A DNA stretch of 64,000 bases from Aquisalimonas sp. 2447 (GCF_012044895.1 NZ_CP050695.1:2882501-2946500), one strand, 5' to 3'. Positions 31,017 to 41,461 are shown, counted from the stretch's first letter. The notes: generated from the sequence alone by a model not told the origin. Made by a program: numbers and translations.

Positions 31017-32306
31017 ATGCAACTACTCGCAGTGGGAGACCTTCATCTCGGCCGCCTCCCGGCCCGCCTTCCCGCCCAGATCGGGAGCCGGCAGGACGCC
31101 CGCTCGCTGGGTCCATCCGCAGCGCTGACGCGGCTGGTGGACGAAGCCATCCGCCAAGACATCGATGCGGTGGCCTTCGCCGGCGACGTGGTGGAACAGG
31201 ACGACGATTTCTTCGAAGCCTACGCGGAACTGCGCCGGGCCGTCGAGCGCCTGGCTGAAGCCGGCATCGAGGTCGTCGGCGTGGCCGGCAACCACGATGT
31301 ACAGGTGCTTCCACAGCTCGCCCGGGAAGTTCCCGAGTTTCGGCTGCTGGGGGCCGAGGGCGCCTGGGAAGCCATCGACCTTGTCGGTGCCGACGGCACC
31401 GAGGTTCGCCTGTTCGGCTGGTCGTTCCCCCGCCCCCGGGTAACCGAGAGTCCGCTGACCGACGCCGCTTTCGAGCGAGGCGGCCGCCCTGCCATCGGCC
31501 TGCTGCACTGCGACCGGGGTCAACCGGGCAGTTACCACGCGCCGGTGACTGCACGGGAACTCGCCGCCACCGGACTGGATGCCTGGCTGCTTGGCCATAT
31601 CCACAAGCCCGACGCCCTGTCCGCAGAGCAACCCTCCGGCTACCTGGGATCGGTCACGGCCCTGCGTGCCAGCGAGGTGGGAACGCGGGGGCCCTGGCTT
31701 TACGACATCGGCGCCGGCGGCGTCCGCGCCATCGCCCAGTGGCCCCTCGCCCCGCTGCGGTGGGAAGCGCTGGAGGTCGATCTCACCGGCATCGAGGCGG
31801 CAACCGACGCCCGCACGCGCATCCTGGGCGCCGCCAATTCCCTCGCGGACACCCTGGCAACCGCCCGCTTGCACCCCCAGGTTCTCGGCCTGCGTCTGCG
31901 CCTGTACGGGCGCACGGCGCTGCGCAGACAGGTCGCCGGGATGCTCGGCAACCAGGAGCTGGATGACCTGCCCCTGGCAGGCGGAATCCATGGCTTCGTC
32001 GGCCGCTGGCGGCTTGAGACCCGCCCGGAACTGGACCTGGAGGCCCTGGCGCGGCGCCCCGACCCTGTCGGCCTGCTGGCACAGCGACTGCTCTGGCTGG
32101 ACAGCGACGCTGATGATCCACAGGGGCGTGCGCTGCTGGAGCGAGCCCGCGAGCAGCTGGGAAGGGCGCACCGGGAGCCGGCCTGGTCACGACTGGATCT
32201 CCCCGCCGAGCCGGACACCGCCCAGGTGAAGGACTGGCTGCGACGGGGCGCACTGGACTCGCTGGACGCTCTTCTGGAGCAACATGACCGGGAGGCCTCC
32301 GCGTGA
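31017..32306 (+). CDS. Metallophosphoesterase nuclease, SbcD/YhaO type
   Basis: A protein of 429 residues. The calcineurin-like phosphoesterase motifs run in order: GDLHLG (7-12), AGDVVEQDD, GNHDV and GHIHKP, binding two metal ions. The C-terminal 200 residues form the cap region typical of SbcD and YhaO. It would be the nuclease partner of the ATPase encoded by the next gene, whose start overlaps its stop (GTGA). The pair matches Bacillus YhaO/YhaN more than classic SbcCD because the ATPase has membrane segments. Confidence 0.85.
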   Translation: MQLLAVGDLHLGRLPARLPAQIGSRQDARSLGPSAALTRLVDEAIRQDIDAVAFAGDVVEQDDDFFEAYAELRRAVERLAEAGIEVVGVAGNHDVQVLPQLAREVPEFRLLGAEGAWEAIDLVGADGTEVRLFGWSFPRPRVTESPLTDAAFERGGRPAIGLLHCDRGQPGSYHAPVTARELAATGLDAWLLGHIHKPDALSAEQPSGYLGSVTALRASEVGTRGPWLYDIGAGGVRAIAQWPLAPLRWEALEVDLTGIEAATDARTRILGAANSLADTLATARLHPQVLGLRLRLYGRTALRRQVAGMLGNQELDDLPLAGGIHGFVGRWRLETRPELDLEALARRPDPVGLLAQRLLWLDSDADDPQGRALLERAREQLGRAHREPAWSRLDLPAEPDTAQVKDWLRRGALDSLDALLEQHDREASA

Positions 32307-35300
32307 AGCTCGAGGCCCTGCGGATCCAGCGCCTGCCCGGCCTCAACGACGCCATCGCCGTCGAGGCTTTCGGCGACGACATCACCGTCGTCACCGGCCC
32401 CAATGCGTCCGGCAAGAGCAGCCTGGTGCGGTCCCTGCGACTGCTGCTGGCGCCCGGGCGCGGCGACCCACCGGATGTTCTGCTGCAGGCAACATTCGCC
32501 GACGGCGACGAGCGGTGGCAGGTGGAACGATTCGGTCGTGACACGGTGTGGCGCCGCAACGGCGCGCCCGCCGACGCCCCCGTGCTGCCGGATGCCGAGG
32601 CCCTGGGCGGTTACTTTCTGGCCATCGATGAACTCCTCGGGCTCACCCGCGTGGATGAAGCGTTTACCAGGCGGCTACAGCAGGAACTGGCGGGCGGCTA
32701 CGACCTCAGGGTGCTGCATCGTGAAGGTGGTCCTGCCGCTACCCACCCGAACCGGGACCGGGACGCCGGACAACGGCTGCTGGAGGCCGAACAGGCACTG
32801 CGCCAGGCCGAGGCCGGCAACAGCGAACTTCTGCAGCGGCGCCAGCGTCTGCCCTCCCTGGACGAGGACATCGCCCGCAGCGCCGAGGCCCGGCGACGCC
32901 TGTACGACTTCGAAACGGCATCACTGCTGGTCAAGGAAAAGGCGAAAACCCGGGAAGCGAGTCTGGCCCTGGCCCGCTTCCCTGAAACGATGCCGGAGGG
33001 AATCTCCCGGGATGATGTAGAGGCGCTGGAAAGATCGCTGCGCGACTACAACCAGGCGGCGGAGCAGGCCCGGGAACACGCAGAGGCCCAGGAAACCGAA
33101 CTACGCGACACCGGGTTCGAGGACTCGTGCCCAACCGCGGAAGATATCGCCACTCTGCGGCGCAAGGTGGATGACCTGGGAGATCTGGTCAGCCGCCTGC
33201 TGCAAGCCGAGGAACAGCTTGCCGCTGAACAGAAGCGGGCCTCCGCGGCGACCGAAGTCCTGGATGCCATACCAGAGGTCCTGCCCCAACTGACCACCGC
33301 GGAGCTCAAGCGTCTGGACGAGCACGTACAGGCGCTGGCCGCCGCGCAGGCGGACGCCCATGAAGCCGGGGCCGCAGCCCGGCAGGCAGAGCAGGAAACT
33401 GACCACGCCGGGCGCACCGAACTGCGGTCCCACTGGTCCACCGTCGCGGCCACCGCAGCCGGCGCTGCAGGCGGCGCCGTGCTCGCCGTGCGCGCCTGGG
33501 AATCCCCATACTGGTTGACGGCGGCCGCGCTCCTCGTTGTTGCCGCCGGCCTTGGGTGGCTGACGTGGCGGGCAGTGGCGGTCCGCGGCGCTGCCGGCAA
33601 GGATGCCCGGGACGCCATGCGCACGGCCTGGAAACAGCGCGCGCGTGAGGCTGAACAGCGCCTGGAGCAGACGCGGGAGCAGCTGCGCACGGCGGCGAAA
33701 ACGGCAGGTATTGCGCCGACTCCGGATCAGCTGGCCCAGCACTTCCAGCTCTTCCTGCAACGCGTTGCCACCCTGGATGCCGCGCGCCGCGCAGTCGCGG
33801 AGACTGAGGGGCGCGTCAACTACCTGAGCGGACAGGCGGAGGAACTGGGGCGGACCATTCACGCGGGTCTGGCGCAATGGCAGGCAACCCCGGAGCACAC
33901 CGACCACCCCGGCCTGAGGCACGCCCTGGATGCTCTGGACCGTCGCCGCCAACACGCGGAAAGCCTGCGCCAGGAGATCCGCCGATTCCGCGACCAGGAG
34001 CAACAGGCAAGCAGCCGCGCCCGGGAAGCCGATCAACGCCTGCAGGCCCTGTACCAGCAGGCGGACCTGGAACCCGGCGACCGGGACACCCTGCTGGCCC
34101 GCATTCGCGACCTGCCGGAATGGCAGGCTGCAAGCAACGCATTACGCGATGCGGAAGCACGCGAGCACGCCGCCCGCGAGAGTCTGCAAAAGACCGACGA
34201 CCCCGAACTCCTGGCCCGCGCGGAAGCCGAGGACGCCGCCTGGATCGAGGAGCAGCGGGACCACGCCCGCGCAGAAGCGGACAACCATCAGGCGTTGATC
34301 GAGGAGAAGACCGGTATCGAACACGCCATCCGCGACGCCGAACGCGCACTTCGCCTGGAAGAGGCCCGCGCCCGGCGCGATCAGGCCGAGGACGCGCTGA
34401 CCCAGCGCTACGAACAGCGGATGGTGGCCGAGGCAAGCCAGTTCCTCCTGGGTGAGGTAGAACAGGCCCATCGCCGGGAGCATCAGCCCGAGGCGATTCG
34501 CGTCGCCGACCAGCGGCTGCGGCAGTTCACCCATAACGCCTTCAGCCTGGTCATGGCGGATGACGGCTCGCCCTGCGCGCAGGACAGCCAGAGCCGGGAG
34601 GTCCGCCCGCTGGAGGCATTGTCCGTGGGCACGCGCATGCAGCTTCTGGTGGCACTGCGCATGGCCTGGGTCGAGCGCCGCGAACGTCACCACGCCGCAC
34701 TGCCGCTGATCCTGGACGAGGCGCTGAGCACCACGGATCCGCACCGCTTCGAGGCCGTTGCCACGGCTCTGCACAGCATCACCCGCAGTGAGGGCCGCCA
34801 GCTCATTTACCTCTCGGCGCAACCGGAGGATCTGGAGCGCTGGAAACGGGCCACCGGCGCTGAACCGATGGTCGTCTCGCTGGGCCACGCCCGGGGAGCG
34901 CCGGCGGCAATGGACGCACTGCCGCTTCCCGAGGCGGAGCAGGTTCCCGCCCCGGACGGCCATACCGCGGCGAGTTACGCGCAGGCGCTGGGCGTTGCTG
35001 CCATGGAGCCGACCGTCGATGCCGGGCACATTCACCTGGCCTACCTGCTGCCGGACGACCTGGCGCTGCTGTACCACCTGCTGTCGGACCTTCGCCTAGG
35101 GAACGTGGGCCAGGCGGAGACGTTCCTGGAAGGGGCGGCTGCGCAGCGTCACCTGGACAGCGACAGCCGCCGGCGCCTCGACACCCGGATCACGGCCGCC
35201 CGCGCATGGATGGAGGCGGCGCGCATCGGCCGCGGCACGCCGCTGGACAGGCCCGCCCTGGAGCAGGGAGCCGTGGGCAACTGGAAACAACTGGACGCCC

Positions 35301-35602
35301 TGGTCGAACGCGCGACCCGGGTGGACGGTGATCCGGAGGCATTCCTGGAATCCCTGCGCATGGAGCGCATCAGTGGCATCGGCGAGGGCAAGATCCAGCA
35401 GATCGCGCAGTGGCTGGAGGACGCCGGCTTCCTGGACCCCCGCCCGCGGCTGGATGCGAGCGGGCGTTATCACCACGTCCTGGCGCGGCTCCCGGACCAT
35501 GCGGACTCCCTGCGGGAGGCGCGGACGGTGGTGGACGCTCTGGAACGTGCCACCGGCGTCGACGACGATCAGTCGGGAGCCACCGTCATCGCGGGCTGGT
35601 AG
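32303..35602 (+). CDS. SbcC/YhaN-like AAA ATPase with membrane anchor and C-terminal extension
   Basis: A protein of 1099 residues. Walker A GPNASGKSS (32-40) is followed by a coiled coil, two membrane helices (about 378-396 and 402-425, ending LGWLTWRAVAV), a second coiled coil, the signature LSVGTRMQLLVAL (about 773) and Walker B LPLILDEALSTTD (about 803). The last 270 residues continue past the ATPase head and include a helix-hairpin-helix-like stretch ISGIGEGKIQQIAQWLEDAG near 1022, possibly for DNA binding. YhaN proteins have membrane segments within the coiled coil; the long tail is less usual. The GTG start overlaps the nuclease stop. Confidence 0.82.
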   Translation: MKLEALRIQRLPGLNDAIAVEAFGDDITVVTGPNASGKSSLVRSLRLLLAPGRGDPPDVLLQATFADGDERWQVERFGRDTVWRRNGAPADAPVLPDAEALGGYFLAIDELLGLTRVDEAFTRRLQQELAGGYDLRVLHREGGPAATHPNRDRDAGQRLLEAEQALRQAEAGNSELLQRRQRLPSLDEDIARSAEARRRLYDFETASLLVKEKAKTREASLALARFPETMPEGISRDDVEALERSLRDYNQAAEQAREHAEAQETELRDTGFEDSCPTAEDIATLRRKVDDLGDLVSRLLQAEEQLAAEQKRASAATEVLDAIPEVLPQLTTAELKRLDEHVQALAAAQADAHEAGAAARQAEQETDHAGRTELRSHWSTVAATAAGAAGGAVLAVRAWESPYWLTAAALLVVAAGLGWLTWRAVAVRGAAGKDARDAMRTAWKQRAREAEQRLEQTREQLRTAAKTAGIAPTPDQLAQHFQLFLQRVATLDAARRAVAETEGRVNYLSGQAEELGRTIHAGLAQWQATPEHTDHPGLRHALDALDRRRQHAESLRQEIRRFRDQEQQASSRAREADQRLQALYQQADLEPGDRDTLLARIRDLPEWQAASNALRDAEAREHAARESLQKTDDPELLARAEAEDAAWIEEQRDHARAEADNHQALIEEKTGIEHAIRDAERALRLEEARARRDQAEDALTQRYEQRMVAEASQFLLGEVEQAHRREHQPEAIRVADQRLRQFTHNAFSLVMADDGSPCAQDSQSREVRPLEALSVGTRMQLLVALRMAWVERRERHHAALPLILDEALSTTDPHRFEAVATALHSITRSEGRQLIYLSAQPEDLERWKRATGAEPMVVSLGHARGAPAAMDALPLPEAEQVPAPDGHTAASYAQALGVAAMEPTVDAGHIHLAYLLPDDLALLYHLLSDLRLGNVGQAETFLEGAAAQRHLDSDSRRRLDTRITAARAWMEAARIGRGTPLDRPALEQGAVGNWKQLDALVERATRVDGDPEAFLESLRMERISGIGEGKIQQIAQWLEDAGFLDPRPRLDASGRYHHVLARLPDHADSLREARTVVDALERATGVDDDQSGATVIAGW

Positions 35603-35655
35603 AGCGCATCACGCACCTCTCTGCCGAGGCGTCCCGGTCAGGTGGGCAGTCCGGC

Positions 35656-37227
35656 TCAGATGAAGTCGAACAAGGACAACTGCTGCACCTGGGCGTAGCT
35701 GCGCTGGGCGGCCTCCAGGCCAACGCTCTGCTGATTGAGGCGGGAGACGGCCTCGGCAACGTCCAGATCCTCCACCCGGGAGAGTTCGGTCTGCAGGTCC
35801 AGCTTCGCCACCTCGTTGGCCTCGAACTCCGACTCCAGGGCGTTCAGGCGCGCCCCGGTCTGGGCGCGAATGTCCGAGAAGGAGTTGATGGCCTGATCCA
35901 GGTTCTCCAGCGCCTGGAAGCTCTCCGTGGCCAGCCGGGCGCGGCCGGCATTGCTGTCAGGCCGCTCCTCGAAAGCCTGGATGACGTCGTCGACGGTGTC
36001 GAAGATGGACTGGCTGCCGACTTCACGCACCTCGAAGGAGTCCCCCGGCTCGGGGTTGCCATCAATGGTGACGGTACGGCCGTCGAAGCTGAATCCCTCG
36101 TTGGCCTGGTAGGGGCCGGCTTCGATCAGACTGCCCAGGGAACCTGCCTGGGTGAAGGTCCCGCCCTGGTCGTCTTCAAGATTGATGCCCACGCGGACGG
36201 GATCGTCGCCATCGTATCCGAAGTCAAGTTCACCACCTTCGTCATCAATGACGAGATCGCCGGCTGGCGCGGCATCCCCTGTCAAGCCGTTGACGAACTC
36301 GGACACTGCTTCAGCCAGATCCTCGACACTGCTGACACCACCAGTTACGTCATCCAGATCGAGGACAGAACTCTCCTCGCCCACCTCGATACTGACTTCA
36401 CCGGTCCACGGACCCTCATCCGCATCCACGCCAGCATCGAGACCGTCGGTAACGAAGCCCGTTTCCGGCACTTCACCGTCCTCGTCGACAAAGTCACCGG
36501 CTACCACCCGTTGCTCCAGTTCGCCGGTGGCAGGATTCTCCGCGAAACGAATTTCATAGGGGCCACGAAACGGCGCGTCCGCGTCCGTGACCGCTGCACC
36601 GGCGAGACGCCCCGACCCCGTGTTGCCATCATCGGTGAACACGCCGAAGTCGCCGTTGCCCGCGGGGATCTTCATGAAGGTCTCGAAACCGTTATGGCTA
36701 CTGTCCACCTGACGGTTCGGGCCCACCTGGATGGAGCGCTGCCCCTGATCGCCCTGGTACTGCACCTGCCCGCCCTCGCTGACGAAGGGCTCCGTTTTCG
36801 TCTTCAGGCCGGAGAAGAGGAATTCGCCGTTGCCGTCCTGGGTGTTGGCCAGATCCACCAGCTCGTCCCGCCGCTCGCGCAACTCGGAGGCAATGGCCCG
36901 CCGATCCGACTGGCTCTGGGTGCCGTTGCTGCCCTGCACTGTGAGCTCACGGATCCGGTTGACCACGTTGGAGACTTGGTCGAGGGTGGAGTCCTCCTGC
37001 CTGAGGCGCAGCTCGGCCTGCTCGTTGTTGCGTTGCAACTGCTCGGTGCTCTTCACCGCCTTGTCCATGTCCAGGGCGCGGGCCGCACCGGAGGGATCAT
37101 CCGACGGCGTGAGTATGCGCCGGCCGGTGCCGAGCTGATTCTGGGTTTTCAGCAGCTGCGACTGCTGATCCAGGATGGTGTTGGTGCTCGCTTGCTGGAA
37201 CTGACTCGTCGAGACTCGCATGGACAT
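35656..37227 (-). CDS. flgL: Flagellar hook-associated protein 3 (FlgL)
   Basis: The second hook-filament junction protein, secreted through the flagellar export system. The N-terminus MSMRVSTSQFQQASTNTILD and the C-terminus (AVSRLNQQSVGLEAAQRSYA, ending LSLFDFI) are the conserved helices. At about 523 residues it is much longer than the E. coli protein (317) because of a large acidic middle domain. The ATG at 37227 overlaps the flgK stop (TGATG); the next ATG (37221) gives the more canonical MRVST start, so either may be used. Confidence 0.93.
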   Translation of the reverse strand: MSMRVSTSQFQQASTNTILDQQSQLLKTQNQLGTGRRILTPSDDPSGAARALDMDKAVKSTEQLQRNNEQAELRLRQEDSTLDQVSNVVNRIRELTVQGSNGTQSQSDRRAIASELRERRDELVDLANTQDGNGEFLFSGLKTKTEPFVSEGGQVQYQGDQGQRSIQVGPNRQVDSSHNGFETFMKIPAGNGDFGVFTDDGNTGSGRLAGAAVTDADAPFRGPYEIRFAENPATGELEQRVVAGDFVDEDGEVPETGFVTDGLDAGVDADEGPWTGEVSIEVGEESSVLDLDDVTGGVSSVEDLAEAVSEFVNGLTGDAAPAGDLVIDDEGGELDFGYDGDDPVRVGINLEDDQGGTFTQAGSLGSLIEAGPYQANEGFSFDGRTVTIDGNPEPGDSFEVREVGSQSIFDTVDDVIQAFEERPDSNAGRARLATESFQALENLDQAINSFSDIRAQTGARLNALESEFEANEVAKLDLQTELSRVEDLDVAEAVSRLNQQSVGLEAAQRSYAQVQQLSLFDFI

Positions 37228-39314
37228 CACCGCTGGATTGCGCCGAGGAGGCTCTGGAAAACCTCATCCGCCACCGCGGTCACCCGCGCGGCGGCCTGGA
37301 AGCCCTGCTGGAAACGCAGCATGTTGGCGGCCTCTTCCTCCAGGTTGACCCCGGAGACCGACTCGCGGTCGGCTTCGGCCTGCCGCAGCAGGCTCTCCTG
37401 GGCATCCCGGGCGCTCTGGGCGCGCTGGGTGTCGGTGCCGATCTGACCCACCATGGCGCTGAAGAAGTCCTGGGGGGAATCGTTGCCATCGTTCAACAGC
37501 CCCTCGTCAGCGACGGCGGCCAGCTTCTGGGCGTTGCGATTATCTCCGCTGGCGTCCTGGTTCTCGGCGATGAAGAAGCTGTCGCCGACATCCGGCGCTC
37601 CGGCCATGGTGAACTCGACACCGGCCAGGGGATTTTCGTCTTCATCCAGATCGAAATCCGTGCTCAGATCGTCGCCGGAAAAGGTTTCTCCGGCATTATC
37701 CTCGGCCGGGTTGAACGGGAAAAACACGGGTTCGTCATTGTTATCCAGTAGCGCTTCGAACCCTCCTTCCCCCCCATCAGCATCAGAATCGAATACTTCG
37801 ATTGTGAACCCAGTTTGATCTTCATCGGCCCCCAACCCCTCCTCGAAGAACAGACGCACCTCTTCACCGAAAGGCACGTTCTCTCCGGAGGTCACGCCGA
37901 CATCAGCGATCTCACCGCTGCCGCTATTGCCGGCCTGTCCACCGGGGGCGACTTCGCCGGACGTTACAGGTGCAGCCGCGGCGATCTGATTGGCGTTGCG
38001 CAGCTCCACCCCCATGCCCAGGGCGGCGTCGCGAGTCGGCTGGATCTCGAAACTGTCCCCGTCCTCGGCCTCGGCCAGATCACCGACGTCAACCTCCAGA
38101 CCGTCGAAGCGCAACATGCCGTCGACCGCTTCCAAGGGTTCCGGCTCGCTCCCCGTGCCCAGGTTCGTCACCGTCCAGTTTGCCGCGTCATCTCCGCCAT
38201 CATCCGGGCCGTCATAGGTCAGCCGGTAGTCATTGCCGGTCAACTCTCCCGAGGCGTCCTCGATGATGGCCACCTCAGGGGTGCCGGTGAGCCCCTCACT
38301 ATTGCGACTGGACGGCAGCACCCGGGGCTCGCCGACACGGAAGAAGTCCTCGCCCTGGTTGCCATTGGGCTGGATGCCCTGGCGGTGCTGCGCGTTGAAG
38401 GCATCGGTCATGCCCGTGGCGAGCTGGCCCAGCTCATTGCGGGCAGGGTTGAGGATCTCGTCACGGAACTCCAGCATTCCGCCAATGGAACCACCGCTGA
38501 GGGTGCTGGTGATGGTCTGATTGCTCGAGCCACCAGCGAAGGCGATCTCGCTGCGGCCGGGATCGTACTCGTTGCGCTCCACGGCGAGTTCATTGGCACT
38601 GTTGCCGGTGACCAGCGGCTGACCGCTGCCCACGAACACGTTCACGGCCCCATCGTCCTGTGCCACGATCTGGGTACCCACCTTCTCGGAGAGCTTGCGG
38701 ATCTGCAGGTCGCGCTGGTCCAGCAGATCATTGGCAGGCTGCCCGGTGCGGCCCTCGGCCTCGCGAATCTCGCGGTTCAGGCTGGCGATGGACTCGGCGT
38801 ACTGGTTGATCTCCTCCACTTCCGAGGCCAGCTGGTTATTCACCTCGCTGTCCAGGTCCCGGAAGCGGCGGTCCAGCAGATCGAAGCGGCTGACCAGGTT
38901 ATCCGCCTGAGCCAGCGCCACTTCGCGGGCGGAGCTGGAGGCGGGGTCATTGGCCACGTCCTGAATGCTGTCGAAGAACCCCTGCAGCGCCGGCGACAGA
39001 CCCGCTTCCTTGTCCGCCAGCAGGTTGTCGATGCGCCCGGCGTAATTGGCCAGGGTATCCTTCTCCTCGAAGTCACCACCGGCCTGGCGCAGGGCGTTTT
39101 CCAGATTCTGATCGAACAGCCGCCGCACGGTGCCGGTCTCGACACCATTGCCGATGAAGCCGTTGCCCATTTCCGTGGGCGGCCGCGTCTCGAACTCCGC
39201 GCGCTGACGGCTGTACCCCTCGGTGTTGACGTTGGAGATGTTATGCGAGGTCGTCGCCAGGGCCCGCTGGAACGCCTGAAGGCCGGAGACGCTGGTACCG
39301 AGTATGTCCGCCAT
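37227..39314 (-). CDS. flgK: Flagellar hook-associated protein 1 (FlgK)
   Basis: The first hook-filament junction protein. The N-terminal helix MADILGTSVSGLQAFQRALA with HNISNVNTEGYSRQ and the C-terminal SGVNLEEEAANMLRFQQGFQAAARV are the conserved ends that polymerise. With 695 residues it exceeds the usual 550 or so through an acidic, variable middle. The part around 37700-37830 is less GC-rich than the rest of the gene. It precedes flgL with overlapping stop and start codons. Confidence 0.95.
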   Translation of the reverse strand: MADILGTSVSGLQAFQRALATTSHNISNVNTEGYSRQRAEFETRPPTEMGNGFIGNGVETGTVRRLFDQNLENALRQAGGDFEEKDTLANYAGRIDNLLADKEAGLSPALQGFFDSIQDVANDPASSSAREVALAQADNLVSRFDLLDRRFRDLDSEVNNQLASEVEEINQYAESIASLNREIREAEGRTGQPANDLLDQRDLQIRKLSEKVGTQIVAQDDGAVNVFVGSGQPLVTGNSANELAVERNEYDPGRSEIAFAGGSSNQTITSTLSGGSIGGMLEFRDEILNPARNELGQLATGMTDAFNAQHRQGIQPNGNQGEDFFRVGEPRVLPSSRNSEGLTGTPEVAIIEDASGELTGNDYRLTYDGPDDGGDDAANWTVTNLGTGSEPEPLEAVDGMLRFDGLEVDVGDLAEAEDGDSFEIQPTRDAALGMGVELRNANQIAAAAPVTSGEVAPGGQAGNSGSGEIADVGVTSGENVPFGEEVRLFFEEGLGADEDQTGFTIEVFDSDADGGEGGFEALLDNNDEPVFFPFNPAEDNAGETFSGDDLSTDFDLDEDENPLAGVEFTMAGAPDVGDSFFIAENQDASGDNRNAQKLAAVADEGLLNDGNDSPQDFFSAMVGQIGTDTQRAQSARDAQESLLRQAEADRESVSGVNLEEEAANMLRFQQGFQAAARVTAVADEVFQSLLGAIQR

Positions 39315-39332
39315 GACGTGATGACTCCGTGG

Positions 39333-40313
39333 TTATGCTTCGGTTGTCGGCCGATCCGGCGCCGGCTTGAGTGGATCCAGCGCCGCTTCCAGCACATCGC
39401 CACCGAGGATGCTGCGGATCTTCTCGGCATAGGCAGGGTCAGTGGCGTACCCGGCATCCTGAAGTGCCTCGGCCCATGCGGCCGGATCACCGCTTTGCTC
39501 CAGAGCCTCGCTGTAGCGGGGGTTGTCCTCCAGGAAGCGCACATAGTCCTGAAAGCTCTCTTCCAGGGAGTCGTAAGCGCGGAAGCTGGCCATTTCCCGC
39601 TGCGGCACACCGTCGCGGAACTCCAGCGTCGGAACCCGCACCGTGTCACCCTCCCAGCCGTTATGCGCCTTGATGCCGAAGAGGTTATGGCTGGGTTCGC
39701 CGTCACCGTCACGGATGACGTGCTGGCCCCAGCCGGTCTCCAGGGCCGCCTGGGCAACCAGCACTCTCGGGTCGGCCCCCAGGCGGTCGGCCGCCTTCTC
39801 CGCCGCCGGCCAGACGTCGCGCACGAATTCTTCGGGGTTGTCCCAGCCGGCACCCTTGCCCCCGGGCGCCACGGGTTCCGCGGCTCCCGCCTTCGGTGCC
39901 ACCTCGGATTCGGGCTCTGCCACGTTCATGCGCATGGGCGGCAGCCGGCGATCGTAGTCTTCCAGGCCGCGGTCGCGGATAGCACCGGCATCGGTCTCGA
40001 ATCCGGCCTGCTCGCGCAACTGGCGCTCCACCATGTCGGCGATCCCGAAGCCGCCCTGGCGGCCGATGCTGGTGGCCAGCTGCTGGTCGTGGAGCTGCTC
40101 GTACTGCTCCATGGCGTTGCCCCCGAACAGCTCGTCACCCGGCGTCGCCGCACGCATGCTCTTGAGCATGATGCCCACGAACACCGTCTCGAACTCCTCG
40201 GCCACCTGGCGCAGATCACTCTCGCCGGGATCCTGCAGCCCATGGCGCAGACTCTGCAGCGAGCTGGTGTCGAAGATGTTGGCTTCCGGTGCCTGGGGCG
40301 TGCTGATTGCCAT
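39333..40313 (-). CDS. flgJ: Flagellar rod assembly muramidase (FlgJ)
   Basis: A bifunctional protein of 326 residues. The N-terminal rod-capping domain contains LRQVAEEFETVFVGIMLKSM; the C-terminal glucosaminidase domain contains the catalytic glutamate in QAALETGWGQHV and HNLFGIKAHNGW. It caps the growing rod and opens the peptidoglycan. It lies between flgI (4-base gap) and flgK. Confidence 0.95.
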   Translation of the reverse strand: MAISTPQAPEANIFDTSSLQSLRHGLQDPGESDLRQVAEEFETVFVGIMLKSMRAATPGDELFGGNAMEQYEQLHDQQLATSIGRQGGFGIADMVERQLREQAGFETDAGAIRDRGLEDYDRRLPPMRMNVAEPESEVAPKAGAAEPVAPGGKGAGWDNPEEFVRDVWPAAEKAADRLGADPRVLVAQAALETGWGQHVIRDGDGEPSHNLFGIKAHNGWEGDTVRVPTLEFRDGVPQREMASFRAYDSLEESFQDYVRFLEDNPRYSEALEQSGDPAAWAEALQDAGYATDPAYAEKIRSILGGDVLEAALDPLKPAPDRPTTEA

Positions 40314-40317
40314 GGCG

Positions 40318-41442
40318 TCAGATCACCACCAGTTCCGCGCGCAGGGCGCCGGCCTGCTTCAGGGCTTCGAGAATGGCCACCAGGTCCCCGGGCGCCGCGC
40401 CCACGCGGTTCACCGATTCCACGATCTCTTCCAGGCGCACGCCCGGGCCGAACAGGAACATGGGGTTGTCCTCCTGTTCCACCTGGATGTCTGTATCCGG
40501 CGTGATCACGGGCTGACCGTCGGTGAACGGCGGTGGCTGGTCCACGTCGAAATCCTCCGTGATGGTGACCGTGAGGCTGCCGTGGGTGACCGCTGCCTGG
40601 CGCACGCGCACCTCGCTGCCCACCACCACGGTGCCGGAGCGGGAATTCACGATGACCCTTGCGGGGGCCTCACCCGGCTCCACCCGGATGTCTTCCAGGT
40701 AGGCCATGAAACCGACGCGCTGGTCCGGATCCTGCGGTGCCTGGACGCTGATCTGTGTGGCATCCTCCGCCCGCGCGGTCTCCGGCCCGAGTTCCTCGTT
40801 GATGGCGTCGGCCACGCGTCGCGCGGTGGTGAAATCACCCGTGTTCAGATTGAGCTCGATGGTGTTGCCGGTGTTGAACGGTGAACTGACCTCCCGCTCC
40901 ACCGTGGCGCCATTGGGAATACGGCCGGCGCTGGGGATGTTCACGGTGATACTGGAGCCATCCGCCCCCTCGGCGCCGAAGCCGCTCACGGTGAGGTTGC
41001 CCTGGGCCATGGCGTAGACCTCGCCGTCGGCGCCGCGCAGGGGGGTCATCAGCAGCGCGCCACCCCGGAGGCTGTCGGCATTGCCGATGGACGCCACGGT
41101 GACGTCCACTTCCTGGCCCGAGCGGGCGAACGCCGGCAGGTCGGCGGTGACCATGACGGCGGCGACATTCTCCGTCTGGAAGTTCACGTCCGGCGGCACC
41201 TGCACGCCCTGGGCACTGAGCATGCTGCGGATGCTCTGCACGGTGAACGGGGTCTGCGTGGTCTGGTCACCGGTGCCATCCAGACCGACCACCAGGCCGT
41301 AGCCCACCAGCTGGTTATCGCGCACGCCGGCCACGGAGGCGAGATCCTTGATACGCTCGCCTGTCCAGTTCTGCGCCTGGAGGGACGTGCCCGTCCAGGC
41401 CAGGACCAGGGCAAGCATCAGTACGGTGACATGACGCAACAT
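40318..41442 (-). CDS. flgI: Flagellar P-ring protein (FlgI)
   Basis: A protein of 374 residues with a signal peptide ending about SLQAQ, then the conserved start [30 protein letters not shown]. It forms the periplasmic ring around the rod in the peptidoglycan layer. The C-terminus [21 protein letters not shown] is typical. Second half of the flgB operon. Confidence 0.96.
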   Translation of the reverse strand: MLRHVTVLMLALVLAWTGTSLQAQNWTGERIKDLASVAGVRDNQLVGYGLVVGLDGTGDQTTQTPFTVQSIRSMLSAQGVQVPPDVNFQTENVAAVMVTADLPAFARSGQEVDVTVASIGNADSLRGGALLMTPLRGADGEVYAMAQGNLTVSGFGAEGADGSSITVNIPSAGRIPNGATVEREVSSPFNTGNTIELNLNTGDFTTARRVADAINEELGPETARAEDATQISVQAPQDPDQRVGFMAYLEDIRVEPGEAPARVIVNSRSGTVVVGSEVRVRQAAVTHGSLTVTITEDFDVDQPPPFTDGQPVITPDTDIQVEQEDNPMFLFGPGVRLEEIVESVNRVGAAPGDLVAILEALKQAGALRAELVVI

Positions 41443-41461
41443 GGCGTTTCCTCCGATTCGA

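Noticed and set aside
35410-37446. 678-residue open frame on the plus strand over the end of the SbcC-like gene and flgL
   Set aside because: It overlaps two well-supported genes on different strands and shows no motif.
37815-40505. 896-residue open frame on the plus strand across flgK, flgJ and flgI
   Set aside because: It is antisense to three clear flagellar genes; long antisense frames are common at this GC content.
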